A DNA stretch of 64,000 nucleotides from Paenibacillus sp. FSL H8-0079 (GTDB lineage: Bacteria; Bacillota; Bacilli; Paenibacillales; Paenibacillaceae): NCBI RefSeq assembly GCF_037991315.1, contig NZ_CP150300.1, positions 2,666,001 to 2,730,000 on the forward strand, in the 5' to 3' direction. A model generated the notes under the pieces. It saw only the letters and a program-made list of their open reading frames with translations. It had not been told where the DNA came from and did no database searches. Numbering within the stretch: position 1 is the first letter of the stretch; each line of letters begins with the position of its first letter. Made by a program: the position numbers and the translations under genes. This document shows, one piece after another, positions 52,770 to 62,457 of this stretch.

Positions 52770-54561
52770 CATATTCCTCCTGTACGGGTAGAGTTAGTTC
52801 AATACATGCGCCTCCGCTTTCATCGTTCTCCATGTGGACAGTGAACAAGTCACCATAATGCAGACGGCAACGAGCAATGACATTGCCCAGTCCAATATGC
52901 CAGCCTTCGTTATGCAATATGGATTCCAACGAGGGGGGAGCTACGTGATGCTGCAACTTGTGGATTATTTCTGCTGGAATACCTGGTCCATTATCTGAAA
53001 CACTGATATGCAGACGATCATGCATCCGGTTGATCCGTATCTGGACCTGGGCTGTCGTCTGATGCTGGAAACTGTATTTTACTGCATTTTCAATAAGCGG
53101 CTGAAGAATGAACTTGATGATGACCAAGGCGTTCAATGTGCCTTCCTTCGTTATCGAAATGTCGAGTTTACGACCGAAACGGGTTTGCAAAATGGAGATA
53201 TAACGTTGTACATAATCTAGCTCTTCGGTCAGGGGAACACGGTCGTCATTAGTGTTGATGGAAAAGCGCATCATTTTACCCAAATCCTCAATGACCTGAA
53301 CCGTATCATCCGTTCTACGCTGAATGGCAAGGCTGCTCACCAGCTCCAGGGTATTAAACATAAAATGTGGATTAATCTGTATGAGAAGTGCTTTATACTC
53401 TGCTTGCTGGCGGAGCAGCTTCAGCTCGAATTCATTCTGGATATGCTGTCGCAACTGACTGATCATATAACGGAAGGTGAAGATCACATAACTGATCTCG
53501 CTCTTTACATTTTTATCCGGAGGCAGTAGTGAATCGGCTTGGTCGAAAGCACCTCGTTGAACTTGTCTCATCGCCAGCACCAATCTGGTCAAAGGTTTGG
53601 TTACACCATGGGATAGCCATGCAGCAGCCAAGAGGGAGACTAGAATCAGGGCAATCGTCACCGCCACAATCGTGCTTTGGAGCTTATGGAGAGACAGGTA
53701 CATTTCCTTTTCCGGTGCCAGACCCGCCAATATCCAGCCCGTACGTCCCAGTTTCTTGTATACAAGGATGTCTCGCTGTCCTTCCTGGTTTGTGAGATAT
53801 GTGACTCCGGATTTGAGCGGGCTATTACGAATACGATCGATCTCTGCGGTAGCTACAGCACCCAACGTGTCTACCTGCTGTGAGAGAATAGGATTTCCTT
53901 GCTCGCCCAGCAGAAAAATAGTGCTACTCTCCGCAAGATGTATGCGACGGAGCGGCTCCAGAAAATAGGATTCACTGACATTTACCTTCATGACACTCTG
54001 CGCTGTAGCATGATGAAAGGTGCCAATGGGCATCAGCAGACTGACCACTGGATTACCATGATCTCTCACACGTTCATGTTGGTCGGTGTGTGCAGGTAAC
54101 CAGCGTTCCCCCAACGTGTAGAAATTCGTATACCAGGATTCTTGTTGAAAGGCAGGATCATACGCTACCTGATTCTCACTGCCAATTCGCAGTCCATTCC
54201 GTCGATAGATGGATACATCCGAGATACTGGTGTAGCTGTTAGTTGCCTGGGTGAGAAAACGGCTCATCGCGAGGTTGGCCAGCATCTTTTCTCCTTCCGA
54301 AAGGTTCGGATCTCCGATCGCATTATCCCAGTTCTTGCCCATATCACTATTGAAAACAAGAGAGGCGACATCATAGATTTGCATCTGCACCATATCTACG
54401 TATGAACCGTATTCCTCCATTTTCTCAAGAGCAGAGGATTCGATGTAAGAACGGATGACCATGCGTGATTCCTTGAAGAGCAGGTAGGAGAGTGTGCCAA
54501 AAGCGAGGACAAACAGGACAACGATAAAGGCAATCAGGCGGTTTTTTAAAGAGAAGAACAT
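52744..54561 (-). CDS. YesM-type sensor histidine kinase
   Basis: 605 residues. One N-terminal helix (FIVVLFVLAFGTLSYLLF), a ~240-residue extracellular Cache-like sensor, a second helix (IVAVTIALILVSLLAAAWLS), a HAMP linker, and the YesM kinase domain: LIQINPHFMFNTLELVSSLA with phospho-His399, then ATP-lid SVSDNGPGIPAE. It probably senses an extracellular sugar or binding protein and controls the downstream operon. AAGGAGGAAATCC precedes the ATG. Confidence 0.94.
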   Translation of the reverse strand: MFFSLKNRLIAFIVVLFVLAFGTLSYLLFKESRMVIRSYIESSALEKMEEYGSYVDMVQMQIYDVASLVFNSDMGKNWDNAIGDPNLSEGEKMLANLAMSRFLTQATNSYTSISDVSIYRRNGLRIGSENQVAYDPAFQQESWYTNFYTLGERWLPAHTDQHERVRDHGNPVVSLLMPIGTFHHATAQSVMKVNVSESYFLEPLRRIHLAESSTIFLLGEQGNPILSQQVDTLGAVATAEIDRIRNSPLKSGVTYLTNQEGQRDILVYKKLGRTGWILAGLAPEKEMYLSLHKLQSTIVAVTIALILVSLLAAAWLSHGVTKPLTRLVLAMRQVQRGAFDQADSLLPPDKNVKSEISYVIFTFRYMISQLRQHIQNEFELKLLRQQAEYKALLIQINPHFMFNTLELVSSLAIQRRTDDTVQVIEDLGKMMRFSINTNDDRVPLTEELDYVQRYISILQTRFGRKLDISITKEGTLNALVIIKFILQPLIENAVKYSFQHQTTAQVQIRINRMHDRLHISVSDNGPGIPAEIIHKLQHHVAPPSLESILHNEGWHIGLGNVIARCRLHYGDLFTVHMENDESGGACIELTLPVQEEYDVQRINRR

Positions 54562-54617
54562 GGATTTCCTCCTTCTACCGAGTCAACTTGCGTGCGCAGG
54601 TTAATTATAAAAATATA

Positions 54618-54648
54618 AAAAAAGACTGCGTAACATGCGCAGCCTTTA
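54618..54648 (-). terminator. terminator after the oxidoreductase gene
   Basis: On the minus strand AAAGGCTGCG pairs with CGCAGTCTTT (one wobble) around a short loop, followed by a T run. It separates the oxidoreductase gene from the kinase operon downstream. Confidence 0.75.
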
Positions 54649-54683
54649 AATAAAATTAATAATGTAGTGCAGATCTGGAAGAC

Positions 54684-55973
54684 TTAGAAACGAACCAGAT
54701 TATTGACGTTGACAGGCAAGCCCGTCGCGATGGCACGATTGGCCGCAATGCCGGTCAGAATGGATCTGGCACCGTCCACATGGTTAGCAGCGCGATGATA
54801 CGGATCTTCAACAGGCTCTCCAAACAGATCATTCAGCAGAACCGGGTCACCTCCGCCATGTCCACCTGCTTTCTCTTCCACTTCAACCTCATATGGCGCA
54901 TCGAACATCGGGAGAACCCGCAACGTTTTACCGATCAATGCACCTTCCTTACTTTTATCACCCAATGAATTGACATAGGATTGCTCCACAATGTTCATCT
55001 CAATCCGACCTTTGGTACCATTAATGGCAATGCGGTAACCTTCCCACGGCTGGTAGGCGACGAGGGAGTACGTCAGAATCGCTTTGTTCCGATACTTCAC
55101 AAGAACGCCCATCGTATCCTCAATGTTGATGCCATCCCCGAATACGCTCTGATCGCGCTGGTAACCATCTTCTGATTCAGCATCCAGATACATGGACTTC
55201 ATATGTGCATCCGAATCCAAATGCAGTGCAAAAGGATCTTCTTTCGCGATCGGATTGCCAGTTGCTCGATTGTAGAACTGCGTTACACCGCGTTCTTCTG
55301 CGTTTTCTCTGCCGTAATACATCAGATCACCAAATGCAAACACGGTATCCGGCTGCGAGCCAATCCAGAAATTCACCAAGTCGAAGTGATGGGTGGATTT
55401 GTGCACGAGCAGCCCGCCACTATTACGCTTGTCCCGATGCCAACGGCGGAAATAATCTGCCCCGTGGCGGGTATTCAGCAGCCATTCGAAGTGAACGGAA
55501 GTAACTTTCCCGATGGTATCATTCAGAATAAGTTCCCGAATCTTAGTATGGTGCGGCGCATAACGGTAGTTAAAGGTTACTCTGACGTTCTGACCAGTCC
55601 GCTTGACGGCATCCAGAATCTCCTGACATTTCTCCTCATCGACGGTCATCGGTTTCTCGGTGACAACGTCACAACCCAGTTCCATCGCGCGAATGATGTA
55701 CCTGTGATGGGTGCGGTCAACGCTCGTTACGATGACATAATCAGGTTTCTCGTTCTCAATCATCTGATCAAACTGATCTGCAGGATAAGTGGGTACCTCA
55801 GGATACTCGTACTTTTCCTTCAATAGTTGATTCGCGTAGTTCATACGGACTTGATTTATATCGCAAAAGCCGACAAGCTCGGATGTATCCCTGTAATCCC
55901 GGGTCAAAGCACCATAAAAAAATTCGGCGCGGCCGCCGGTTCCAACTAATACATAACGTTTCTTGTTACTCAT
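54684..55973 (-). CDS. Gfo/Idh/MocA family NAD(P)-dependent oxidoreductase
   Basis: 429 residues. The Rossmann fold YVLVGTGGRAEFFYGALTRD binds NAD(P). CDVVTEKPMTVDEEKCQEIL holds the EKP catalytic Lys region, and GGLLVHKSTHHFDLVNFWIG the HxxD-type substrate site. Related enzymes act on sugars, inositols or uronate derivatives. The C-terminal domain is longer than in the shortest members. AAGGAGG precedes the ATG. It is divergent from an AraC gene at 56101 with a cre-like site between, suggesting sugar-linked control. Confidence 0.88.
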   Translation of the reverse strand: MSNKKRYVLVGTGGRAEFFYGALTRDYRDTSELVGFCDINQVRMNYANQLLKEKYEYPEVPTYPADQFDQMIENEKPDYVIVTSVDRTHHRYIIRAMELGCDVVTEKPMTVDEEKCQEILDAVKRTGQNVRVTFNYRYAPHHTKIRELILNDTIGKVTSVHFEWLLNTRHGADYFRRWHRDKRNSGGLLVHKSTHHFDLVNFWIGSQPDTVFAFGDLMYYGRENAEERGVTQFYNRATGNPIAKEDPFALHLDSDAHMKSMYLDAESEDGYQRDQSVFGDGINIEDTMGVLVKYRNKAILTYSLVAYQPWEGYRIAINGTKGRIEMNIVEQSYVNSLGDKSKEGALIGKTLRVLPMFDAPYEVEVEEKAGGHGGGDPVLLNDLFGEPVEDPYHRAANHVDGARSILTGIAANRAIATGLPVNVNNLVRF

Positions 55974-56040
55974 GTCTATCGCCTCCTTGAATATAGCTCT
56001 AGACTATAACAAGGGAGTACTTCTTTCGCCGCATTTTATG

Positions 56041-56054
56041 CGTAACCGCTTTCA
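56041..56054. promoter_or_regulatory. cre-like site between oxidoreductase and AraC genes
   Basis: CGTAACCGCTTTCA reads TGAAAGCGGTTACG on the other strand, matching the CcpA consensus TGWAANCGNTNWCA at 13 of 14 positions. It lies just upstream of a TATAAT (56072-56077) facing the AraC gene. Confidence 0.6.
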
Positions 56055-56100
56055 AATGCCGCATATTTTGCTATAATTTATGGAAAGGAGAGAGGGCGAC

Positions 56101-56985
56101 ATGACAGAACCTTTTCGTGCAGATTTTCATGATCCCACGGATTTGCTACACATCGAATATGATCGTCGCATTGGATACTTCTCAATGACGGATGACCATC
56201 TGCATGATCATTATGAGTTGTATTATCTGTTGTCTGGCGAGCGTATTTATTTCATCAAGGACCGGACTTATCGGGTCAAGGCTGGCGATCTGGTGTTTGT
56301 TGACCGCAATACGGTTCACAAGACATTGGAGAGCGGTGTGCCCGACCATGAACGAATGGTGCTATATTTGAAGCCTGAGCTTTTTGCAGCCATAGCTACT
56401 TCCGCGGAGTTAGTTGAAGGCTTGAAGGAACCCTTCTGTTGGGAGATTCCCATTGTAAGATTTCCTTCACAGGTCACGGAGGTTTTGGAGCGTATGGTTA
56501 GCGAGATGGTGGATGAAATGCTTCGTCCCCAACCCGGAAGCAACTTGTTGCTTCGTCACCGGGCTATTGAATTGTTGCTGCATGCTTATCGGAATCAGCA
56601 CCTGGGCAGGTTATGCTCCGATGATCGTGAGCCGGTTCTTCATCCCAAGACACAGGCAGTTGTACGTCACCTGAATGAGAACTATCAGAAACCACTGACA
56701 TTACCTGAGGTGGCGGGTATGTTTCGCATTAGTCCGCATTATCTGAGTCGATTGTTCAAACAAACGACGGGATTTACCTTCAGTGATTATCTGAATCTGT
56801 TACGGGTGAAGGAAGCACAGCGTTTGCTGCGAGAAAGTGAGGAATCCGTTACGGATATCGCTTGGCTTGCGGGATTCAGTAACTTCTCTCATTTTGGCAA
56901 GATGTTCAAGCGTACTGTTCAGGTATCACCAAGAGTCTATAGGCAGGAGTACAGGGAAGCTGGTTTAATGAGAACGATAAAATAG
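56101..56985 (+). CDS. AraC family transcriptional regulator with cupin sensor
   Basis: 294 residues. The cupin part (DHLHDHYELYYLLSGERIYF, VKAGDLVFVDRNTVHK) is followed by an AraC pair of helix-turn-helices (FRISPHYLSRLFKQTTGFTF and IAWLAGFSNFSHFGKMFKRT). ATG 56101 follows GGAAAGGAGAG; the ATG at 56080 lies before that site. It is divergent from the oxidoreductase gene, its probable target, but it is also only 14 bases upstream of the RidA gene and so may head the following run. Confidence 0.9.
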   Translation: MTEPFRADFHDPTDLLHIEYDRRIGYFSMTDDHLHDHYELYYLLSGERIYFIKDRTYRVKAGDLVFVDRNTVHKTLESGVPDHERMVLYLKPELFAAIATSAELVEGLKEPFCWEIPIVRFPSQVTEVLERMVSEMVDEMLRPQPGSNLLLRHRAIELLLHAYRNQHLGRLCSDDREPVLHPKTQAVVRHLNENYQKPLTLPEVAGMFRISPHYLSRLFKQTTGFTFSDYLNLLRVKEAQRLLRESEESVTDIAWLAGFSNFSHFGKMFKRTVQVSPRVYRQEYREAGLMRTIK

Positions 56986-56999
56986 GAGGAAAATAAACG

Positions 57000-57446
57000 A
57001 TGATTGAAGCAAGAATGAAAGAACTGGGGATCATTTTACCACAGGCCAGCGCGCCCGCTGCAAAATATGCCAATGCCGTTATTGTCAATGGAATCATGTA
57101 TGTATCCGGGAAAGGACCTGATACCTCTGAACGTGGCAAACTGGGATCAGACTTCACAACAGAGCAGGGATATGATTTTGCCCGGAATGCTGGACTGGAG
57201 GTGCTTGCTGTAGTTCGAGACGTGCTAGGTTCACTGGATCGGGTGAAGAGAGTGGTTAAAGTGCAGGGCTTCATCAATTCGTCCGCTTCGTATCAGGAGC
57301 ATCATAAAGTGCTGAATGGATTCTCGGATCTGATGATGGAGGTATTCGGGGATCAGGGGGTACACGCCCGTTCGGTATTCGGTGCCGTATCTGTGAGGGA
57401 TAATTTGCCGCTGATCATTGATTCTATTTTTCAGGTAGAGGAGTAG
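57000..57446 (+). CDS. RidA family protein
   Basis: 148 residues, a trimeric YjgF/RidA-type protein. RidA hydrolyses reactive enamine/imine intermediates from PLP-dependent dehydratases. VNGIMYVSGKGPDTSERGKL and VVKVQGFINSSASYQEHHKV match the longer RidA subgroup, and the C-terminal GVHARSVFGAVSVRDNLPLI is conserved. The usual Arg appears as HARSVFG. AGGAGGAAAATAAACG precedes ATG 57000. The next gene starts 8 bases after its stop. Confidence 0.88.
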   Translation: MIEARMKELGIILPQASAPAAKYANAVIVNGIMYVSGKGPDTSERGKLGSDFTTEQGYDFARNAGLEVLAVVRDVLGSLDRVKRVVKVQGFINSSASYQEHHKVLNGFSDLMMEVFGDQGVHARSVFGAVSVRDNLPLIIDSIFQVEE

Positions 57447-57454
57447 GTATAACG

Positions 57455-58048
57455 ATGACAGAATCGTCTTCATTTAATCCGATCATGCTAACGATTCCCG
57501 AGAGCTTCTACACAGAACGTCTCATGATTCGTGCCCCGCAGTGGGGAGATGGCAAGGCTGTGAATGAAGCGGTCCGTGAAAGTGCGGAACAACTGCGGTT
57601 GTGGTTGCCTTTTGCCGAGAAGATCCCGTCATTGGAAGAGTCCGAAGTGACTGTTCGCAAAGCAAGACTGCAATATCTGGAGCGTACCGACATGATGTTA
57701 CATTTGCGTGATAGACATACGGATGAATTCGTAGGCAGCAGCGGGCTACATCGCATTGACTGGAATGCACGCTGTTTTGAGATCGGTTACTGGATTCGAA
57801 CATCGCGAGCTGGTGAGGGTTTGATGACAGAAGCGGTGAGAGGCATTGAGCAATTTGCCATTACTCATCTGGAGGCGAATCGGCTGGAGATCCGCTGTGA
57901 TGCCAGGAATGTGCGAAGTGCCAAAGTAGCCGAACGAGCGGGTTATACGCTGGAAGGTACACTACGTAAGATGCGACGGGACAGTACAGGTACGCTGGTG
58001 GATTGTATGGTTTTCTCTAAAGTCAGAGGCAGTGAGTTCGGAGGGTAA
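57455..58048 (+). CDS. GNAT family N-acetyltransferase (RimJ/RimL-like)
   Basis: 197 residues. The opening (FYTERLMIRAPQWGDGKAVN) and GYWIRTSRAGEGLMTEAVRG (acetyl-CoA pyrophosphate loop with RxxGxG/A) are those of RimJ/RimL-type acetyltransferases; LEIRCDARNVRSAKVAERAG is the C-terminal block. It transfers acetyl to a protein N-terminus or small amine; the substrate is unknown. It sits 8 bases after RidA and 2 bases before the next gene. Confidence 0.88.
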   Translation: MTESSSFNPIMLTIPESFYTERLMIRAPQWGDGKAVNEAVRESAEQLRLWLPFAEKIPSLEESEVTVRKARLQYLERTDMMLHLRDRHTDEFVGSSGLHRIDWNARCFEIGYWIRTSRAGEGLMTEAVRGIEQFAITHLEANRLEIRCDARNVRSAKVAERAGYTLEGTLRKMRRDSTGTLVDCMVFSKVRGSEFGG

Positions 58049-58050
58049 AT

Positions 58051-58884
58051 ATGGAACGAATCGGTCAAGGAAGAACTGCAGAAATCTATGCATATTCGAA
58101 CGAGCACATTATGAAGTTATATCGAATGGATTTTCCAATCGAAGCAGTCCAGAATGAATTCAGAATAAGTGAGTTTGCATTCAAAAAAGGACTCCCCGTC
58201 CCACAGGCAGTATCCTTGATGGAACATACTACATCGCGAGCAGGGATTGTTTTTGAACGACTTCAGGGGACTACCCTGTTAACACTTATCATTCAGCAAC
58301 CGGAGTTGCTGGAGCAGCTGGCGTTTAAAATGGCTGACTGCCAATACAGACTTCATTGTGAGCGAGATGATGAAGGGACGCTCCCCTTACAGAAGCAGAT
58401 TTTATCGGGAGCGATTCACAATGTTCGATTATTGTCGGAGGACGATCAAGCGCGAGTCCTTTCTTACTTAACAACATTGCCTGATCAACAGCAGATCTGT
58501 CATGGCGATTTTCACCCTGATAATGTTATGCTCAGTGAGGCTGGCGATCAATACTGGGTCATCGATTGGATGACTGGTATGTCCGGTGATCCTGCGGGTG
58601 ATGTGGCTCGAAGCTGGGTAATATTAATGAGCGGCACTTTGCCGGAAGATACGGAGCCTGCGATACGAATGGGTTTTGAAATGGCTCGTGAATCACTGGT
58701 CGAATATTACATTAATCACTATATACATCTTTCCGGGATTTCCCGGGAAACGGTTGAATCCTGGATGCTGCCAGTTGCTGCAGCACGTCTTGACGAGGAT
58801 CTGCCTGCTCAAGAAGCGGAACAGCTGCTAAAGTTTGTTCAGGAACGACTTCGTCAGCTAGACGAATCTAATTATTTTATATAA
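58051..58884 (+). CDS. aminoglycoside phosphotransferase (APH)-like kinase
   Basis: 277 residues of the protein-kinase-like APH fold. QICHGDFHPDNVMLSEAGDQ carries the catalytic Asp loop and VIDWMTGMSGDPAGDVAR the Mg-binding Asp. The N-lobe (GRTAEIYAYSNEHIMKLYRM) has the ATP-binding Lys. Substrates in this family range from antibiotics to choline and sugars. It may phosphorylate a metabolite handled by its neighbours. Starts 2 bases after the GNAT stop. Confidence 0.85.
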   Translation: MERIGQGRTAEIYAYSNEHIMKLYRMDFPIEAVQNEFRISEFAFKKGLPVPQAVSLMEHTTSRAGIVFERLQGTTLLTLIIQQPELLEQLAFKMADCQYRLHCERDDEGTLPLQKQILSGAIHNVRLLSEDDQARVLSYLTTLPDQQQICHGDFHPDNVMLSEAGDQYWVIDWMTGMSGDPAGDVARSWVILMSGTLPEDTEPAIRMGFEMARESLVEYYINHYIHLSGISRETVESWMLPVAAARLDEDLPAQEAEQLLKFVQERLRQLDESNYFI

Positions 58885-58913
58885 AAGGGTAGAGAAAGAG
58901 AGGGGACGAATTC

Positions 58914-61136
58914 ATGCTGCATTCATTAAAGGCCATACAATCATACAAGTCAGGCAACATGCCGGAAGCCCAGCAGCAATGGCTGCAACTGCTGGCAGCG
59001 GCGGAGAAGCCCCATATTAACCTCGAACGCATTCATTCCATTGCCGAACTTGAGGGCACGAATCCAGTGTTGGATTACACTGAGCGTACACTGCACGTGC
59101 TGGAGAAACTTCAGGTTTCTTTTTGGGTGCGAGAAATTCTGGAGGACGTATTAATCTGGTCAGAGACGGCGAAGGCCGGATCACGGGAGCAGCGGCGAGG
59201 ATGGCAAAAGCAGGGCGTTAACCTGTTTGTACACAATGTGGGGTCCGCCCAGTTATATGAGCTGTACTCAGGGGCAGACCACCTGAATAACGACATCGGT
59301 AAGAGCAGGGAGACGAGTATCAATCCACCTGGATCTCCGAGCGATGTCCTAAGTAAGAATGCGGAAATAAGCGAGCATACTGCGCCGCCTTCACACACGC
59401 CAAGATATGAGATTATTCGTACGCTAATTACTACGCATGGACTTATCGGCCAATATATACGCGGCGAGATTCCATTTGCCGAGAATGCTCCGCTTCACGG
59501 CTTGATCGTCAAAGGATGGCTAACTCCAGATGAACTCCATACCATACTGATGACATTAAATGAGTGCATTATCGCAGGCGTTGATCCAGCGCTATGGAAT
59601 CAGGTTTGTGCTGAGGTACAGCGAATTGTAGGCTGGATTATCGCTGGACCGGATCATGAGGACTGGAGCGTGAAGGAACGGTTATCCCGCTTAAGAAGTT
59701 CATCCATACGGCAAGGAGAAGCTATGGACGAGGCTTATGCCAAACTTCAAACGGAACTGGATGTGGAACCAATTCTGGCTCCGCTGGCGCATCGTACGCT
59801 GTGGTATGTGGAGTCGGCCATGCAGGATTTTTCGTTGCAGGAGATGGTAAAAGTGTTCCTGTTGACGCTTCGCAGCGAAAGTATGAATCCAACATCCATG
59901 GAGAGTCGATCTGAAATCGTTCGTCATATCAGCTTCGAACTATTGATGAATACGATGTATTACGACTACAAGGGCGTTAAGAAGCTCAATATTTACAAGA
60001 AACGAATGATTGAAAAATATTTGGAACAGTATTCGTGGGAACAAATTGCGGCAGGGGAGCAGATCGTCTATCCCCATCTAACCCATCGCATTGAACGTCA
60101 TACGGATCTTCCGGATACATTATTCGTGACCTTCGAATTTTCCCCAGCGGCGGAGAAATTGATCGCATTCTGTATTGAAGCGGAAAAGTCGCCGTTATAT
60201 GAGAAGGCTGTTCTGCTTTTATTCGATCTGTTCGGGTTGCGCCGGGATGCCTATGATCGGTTCCATAACGAAGAGACGTATTTGTCCGATATGAACAGTT
60301 CTGGCGATTACAAAAAAGTGTTGCTGGACTATATCGTAGGTAAACGGGTACTTGATATTGGTCCAGGTGGAGGGATTCTGCTGGATCTGATTGAGCAGGA
60401 AAAACCGGAAGTGGAGCCAATCGGTATCGATATCTCAGCCAATGTCATTGAAGCGCTGGAGCGCAAAAAACAGCGCGAGGGACACAGCTGGCAAGTCATG
60501 AAGGGCGATGCCCTGCAACTGGAGCAATATGTGCAGCCAGGCACCGTGGATACGGTTATTTTTTCATCCATTCTGCATGAATTATATTCATATATTGAAC
60601 TAGACGGCCGAAAATTTAATTCCGACACAGTCGCGGCAGCGCTGAGAAGTTCATTCCGTGTGCTGTCACCTGGAGGACGAATTCTGATTCGGGATGGCAT
60701 CATGAGTGAACCGGAAGCACAGAAGCGCCAGATTCGTTTCCTGGAACCGGATGGGATGCGCTGGCTGGAGCGGTATGCAGAAGATTTTCAGGGACGTGCA
60801 ATTGAATATGAGCGGGTTTCACACAACGAGGTTGTACTGCCGATTAACGATGCAATGGAATTTCTCTATACGTATACGTGGGGCGAAGAGGCATATGTAC
60901 ATGAGATTCAGGAACAGTTTGGTATATTTACGCCAACTGCCTATGAGAACTGTATTCGAGAAGCGCTAGGCGAACAAGCCGAGATTATCACCTTCGAACA
61001 TTTTCTTCAGGAGGGGTACACAGAAGCACTCGGAGAACGAGTGATCTTCATGAACGAAGATGGGGAGCTTGCGCCTTTGCCAGACAGCACCTGCCTGATC
61101 GTCATTGAGAAGAAGAAAGGGTTGGCGGACGGATGA
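58914..61136 (+). CDS. large class I SAM-dependent methyltransferase-domain protein
   Basis: 740 residues. The methyltransferase fold starts at about residue 475 (VLDIGPGGGILLDLIEQEKP, the SAM loop; PIGIDISANVIEAL; DTVIFSSILHELYSY). The ~450-residue N-terminal region is helical (YKSGNMPEAQQQWLQLLAAA; LTPDELHTILMTLNECIIAG) and I recognise no family in it. It may be a substrate-binding scaffold. GAGGGGACGAATTC precedes the start. The stop overlaps the next start by 4 bases (ATGA), so the two are translationally coupled. Confidence 0.75.
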   Translation: MLHSLKAIQSYKSGNMPEAQQQWLQLLAAAEKPHINLERIHSIAELEGTNPVLDYTERTLHVLEKLQVSFWVREILEDVLIWSETAKAGSREQRRGWQKQGVNLFVHNVGSAQLYELYSGADHLNNDIGKSRETSINPPGSPSDVLSKNAEISEHTAPPSHTPRYEIIRTLITTHGLIGQYIRGEIPFAENAPLHGLIVKGWLTPDELHTILMTLNECIIAGVDPALWNQVCAEVQRIVGWIIAGPDHEDWSVKERLSRLRSSSIRQGEAMDEAYAKLQTELDVEPILAPLAHRTLWYVESAMQDFSLQEMVKVFLLTLRSESMNPTSMESRSEIVRHISFELLMNTMYYDYKGVKKLNIYKKRMIEKYLEQYSWEQIAAGEQIVYPHLTHRIERHTDLPDTLFVTFEFSPAAEKLIAFCIEAEKSPLYEKAVLLLFDLFGLRRDAYDRFHNEETYLSDMNSSGDYKKVLLDYIVGKRVLDIGPGGGILLDLIEQEKPEVEPIGIDISANVIEALERKKQREGHSWQVMKGDALQLEQYVQPGTVDTVIFSSILHELYSYIELDGRKFNSDTVAAALRSSFRVLSPGGRILIRDGIMSEPEAQKRQIRFLEPDGMRWLERYAEDFQGRAIEYERVSHNEVVLPINDAMEFLYTYTWGEEAYVHEIQEQFGIFTPTAYENCIREALGEQAEIITFEHFLQEGYTEALGERVIFMNEDGELAPLPDSTCLIVIEKKKGLADG

Positions 61137-61711
61137 TGAGCGAGGCCAGCACGGTTTTGTATTTTGTTAGACATGCGGAGTCTCGATATGTTGAAGGACA
61201 GGAGCGCGAGCGTGGGCTGACAGAACAAGGTCATCAGGATGCGAGAACGGTTGCCAGTCTGCTCCATGGGGAGCAGATTCAACTTTTCTATTCCAGTCCA
61301 TACAGACGGGCGGTGGATACGATTCAGATTCTGGCAGATCGGTCAGGTGGAATGGTGGTGACAGAGGAAGATCTGCGTGAACGCCAGTTATCGAGTTCGG
61401 ATGTGAAGCATGAGAGTTTCCATGAATCCAAGGAACGATTGTACCGTGATCTTACGTATGCGTTTCCTGGTGGGGAGTCTGGTGAACAGGCTCGCTTAAG
61501 AGCAGTAGCAGTGATCGAGATAATTCTGGATAAGCATGCGGGTCACAAGGTAGTCATCGGAACCCATGGAGATGTAATGACGCTTATTTTACAACACTAT
61601 GATGCTTCATACGGTTATGATTTTTGGGAGAGTACTACGATGCAGGATATTTATAAGTTAGAATTTGATGGAACGCACAAGTTGGTTCAGGTCACTCGAT
61701 TGTGGGAGTAA
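61133..61711 (+). CDS. histidine phosphatase family protein
   Basis: 192 residues. YFVRHAESRYVEGQERERGL has the RHxE catalytic motif with the phospho-His, and VVIGTHGDVMTLIL the second catalytic His. Members are phosphoglycerate mutase-like phosphatases of sugar phosphates and other phosphoesters. The substrate is unknown. The ATG lies in the ATGA overlap with the methyltransferase gene; the next codon is also ATG. Confidence 0.9.
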   Translation: MMSEASTVLYFVRHAESRYVEGQERERGLTEQGHQDARTVASLLHGEQIQLFYSSPYRRAVDTIQILADRSGGMVVTEEDLRERQLSSSDVKHESFHESKERLYRDLTYAFPGGESGEQARLRAVAVIEIILDKHAGHKVVIGTHGDVMTLILQHYDASYGYDFWESTTMQDIYKLEFDGTHKLVQVTRLWE

Positions 61712-61772
61712 CAGAGTTAAAAATGAGAAATGCATTAACCGTGATGAGAGTAGAGAGGAGTGAGTTGAACGG

Positions 61773-62435
61773 ATGAAAATTACGCTGTTGCCTGATACAT
61801 ACTTTATTGAGAATCTAAGCGTATCTTCATTACAGGATAGAATGTACTGTATATTTGATCTCGAAGGTACGGGCATTAATCCTGTGGTGGAGAGTGTGAC
61901 ACAATTTGGTGCGATGCATTACCAAAGAGGACAACAATGTAATACAACATTTTCATCACTTGCACGTGCGAACAAACCTATACCAGAACCTGTGGCGAAA
62001 TTAACAGGCATTTCGAATGAGGATATGTTGGAGGCTCCTTCGTTCGTAGAAGCATTTCAGACCTTTCAGGAGTTCATTGGGGATAACGTTCTTGTGACAC
62101 AAGCCGGATATGAGTATGACCTGCCCATCTTGAAGCGGCATTGTGATGAATATGGTCTCCCGATGTTGACCAACCCGGTGTTGGATACAAAAGCGATGTT
62201 TACTTACATTCATCCTGAGATTAACGAGGTCGTTTCTACAGATTTTCTAATTCGGTATTATGATCTGAATACAGATGGAATTCACAGGCACAATGCTTTG
62301 GCAGATTGTGGTGTGATCGCTGGTATCTTTGAAAGTATCCTTAGCGAATATGAGGAACTTCAATTGGATCATTTTACAGCCGATCCTAATCGAATGATGA
62401 AGCGTTTTGTTATACCTGAGATGTATTTGACATGA
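61773..62435 (+). CDS. DnaQ-like 3'-5' exonuclease (DEDDh type)
   Basis: 220 residues. YCIFDLEGTGINPVVESVTQ holds the first Asp and Glu, TQAGYEYDLPILKRHCDEYG the second Asp, and HRHNALADCGVIAGIFE the His and last Asp. Such enzymes trim single-stranded DNA or RNA. The N-terminal ~25 residues precede the fold and a later start at the in-frame ATG (61842, MYCIFDLEG) is possible. It follows the phosphatase after 61 bases. Confidence 0.85.
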   Translation: MKITLLPDTYFIENLSVSSLQDRMYCIFDLEGTGINPVVESVTQFGAMHYQRGQQCNTTFSSLARANKPIPEPVAKLTGISNEDMLEAPSFVEAFQTFQEFIGDNVLVTQAGYEYDLPILKRHCDEYGLPMLTNPVLDTKAMFTYIHPEINEVVSTDFLIRYYDLNTDGIHRHNALADCGVIAGIFESILSEYEELQLDHFTADPNRMMKRFVIPEMYLT

Positions 62436-62457
62436 TGATGAACTGGAGGGGAGATCA

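Noticed and set aside
55203..55826. 207-codon plus-strand open frame
   Set aside because: Antisense to the Gfo/Idh/MocA gene, whose motifs are clear.
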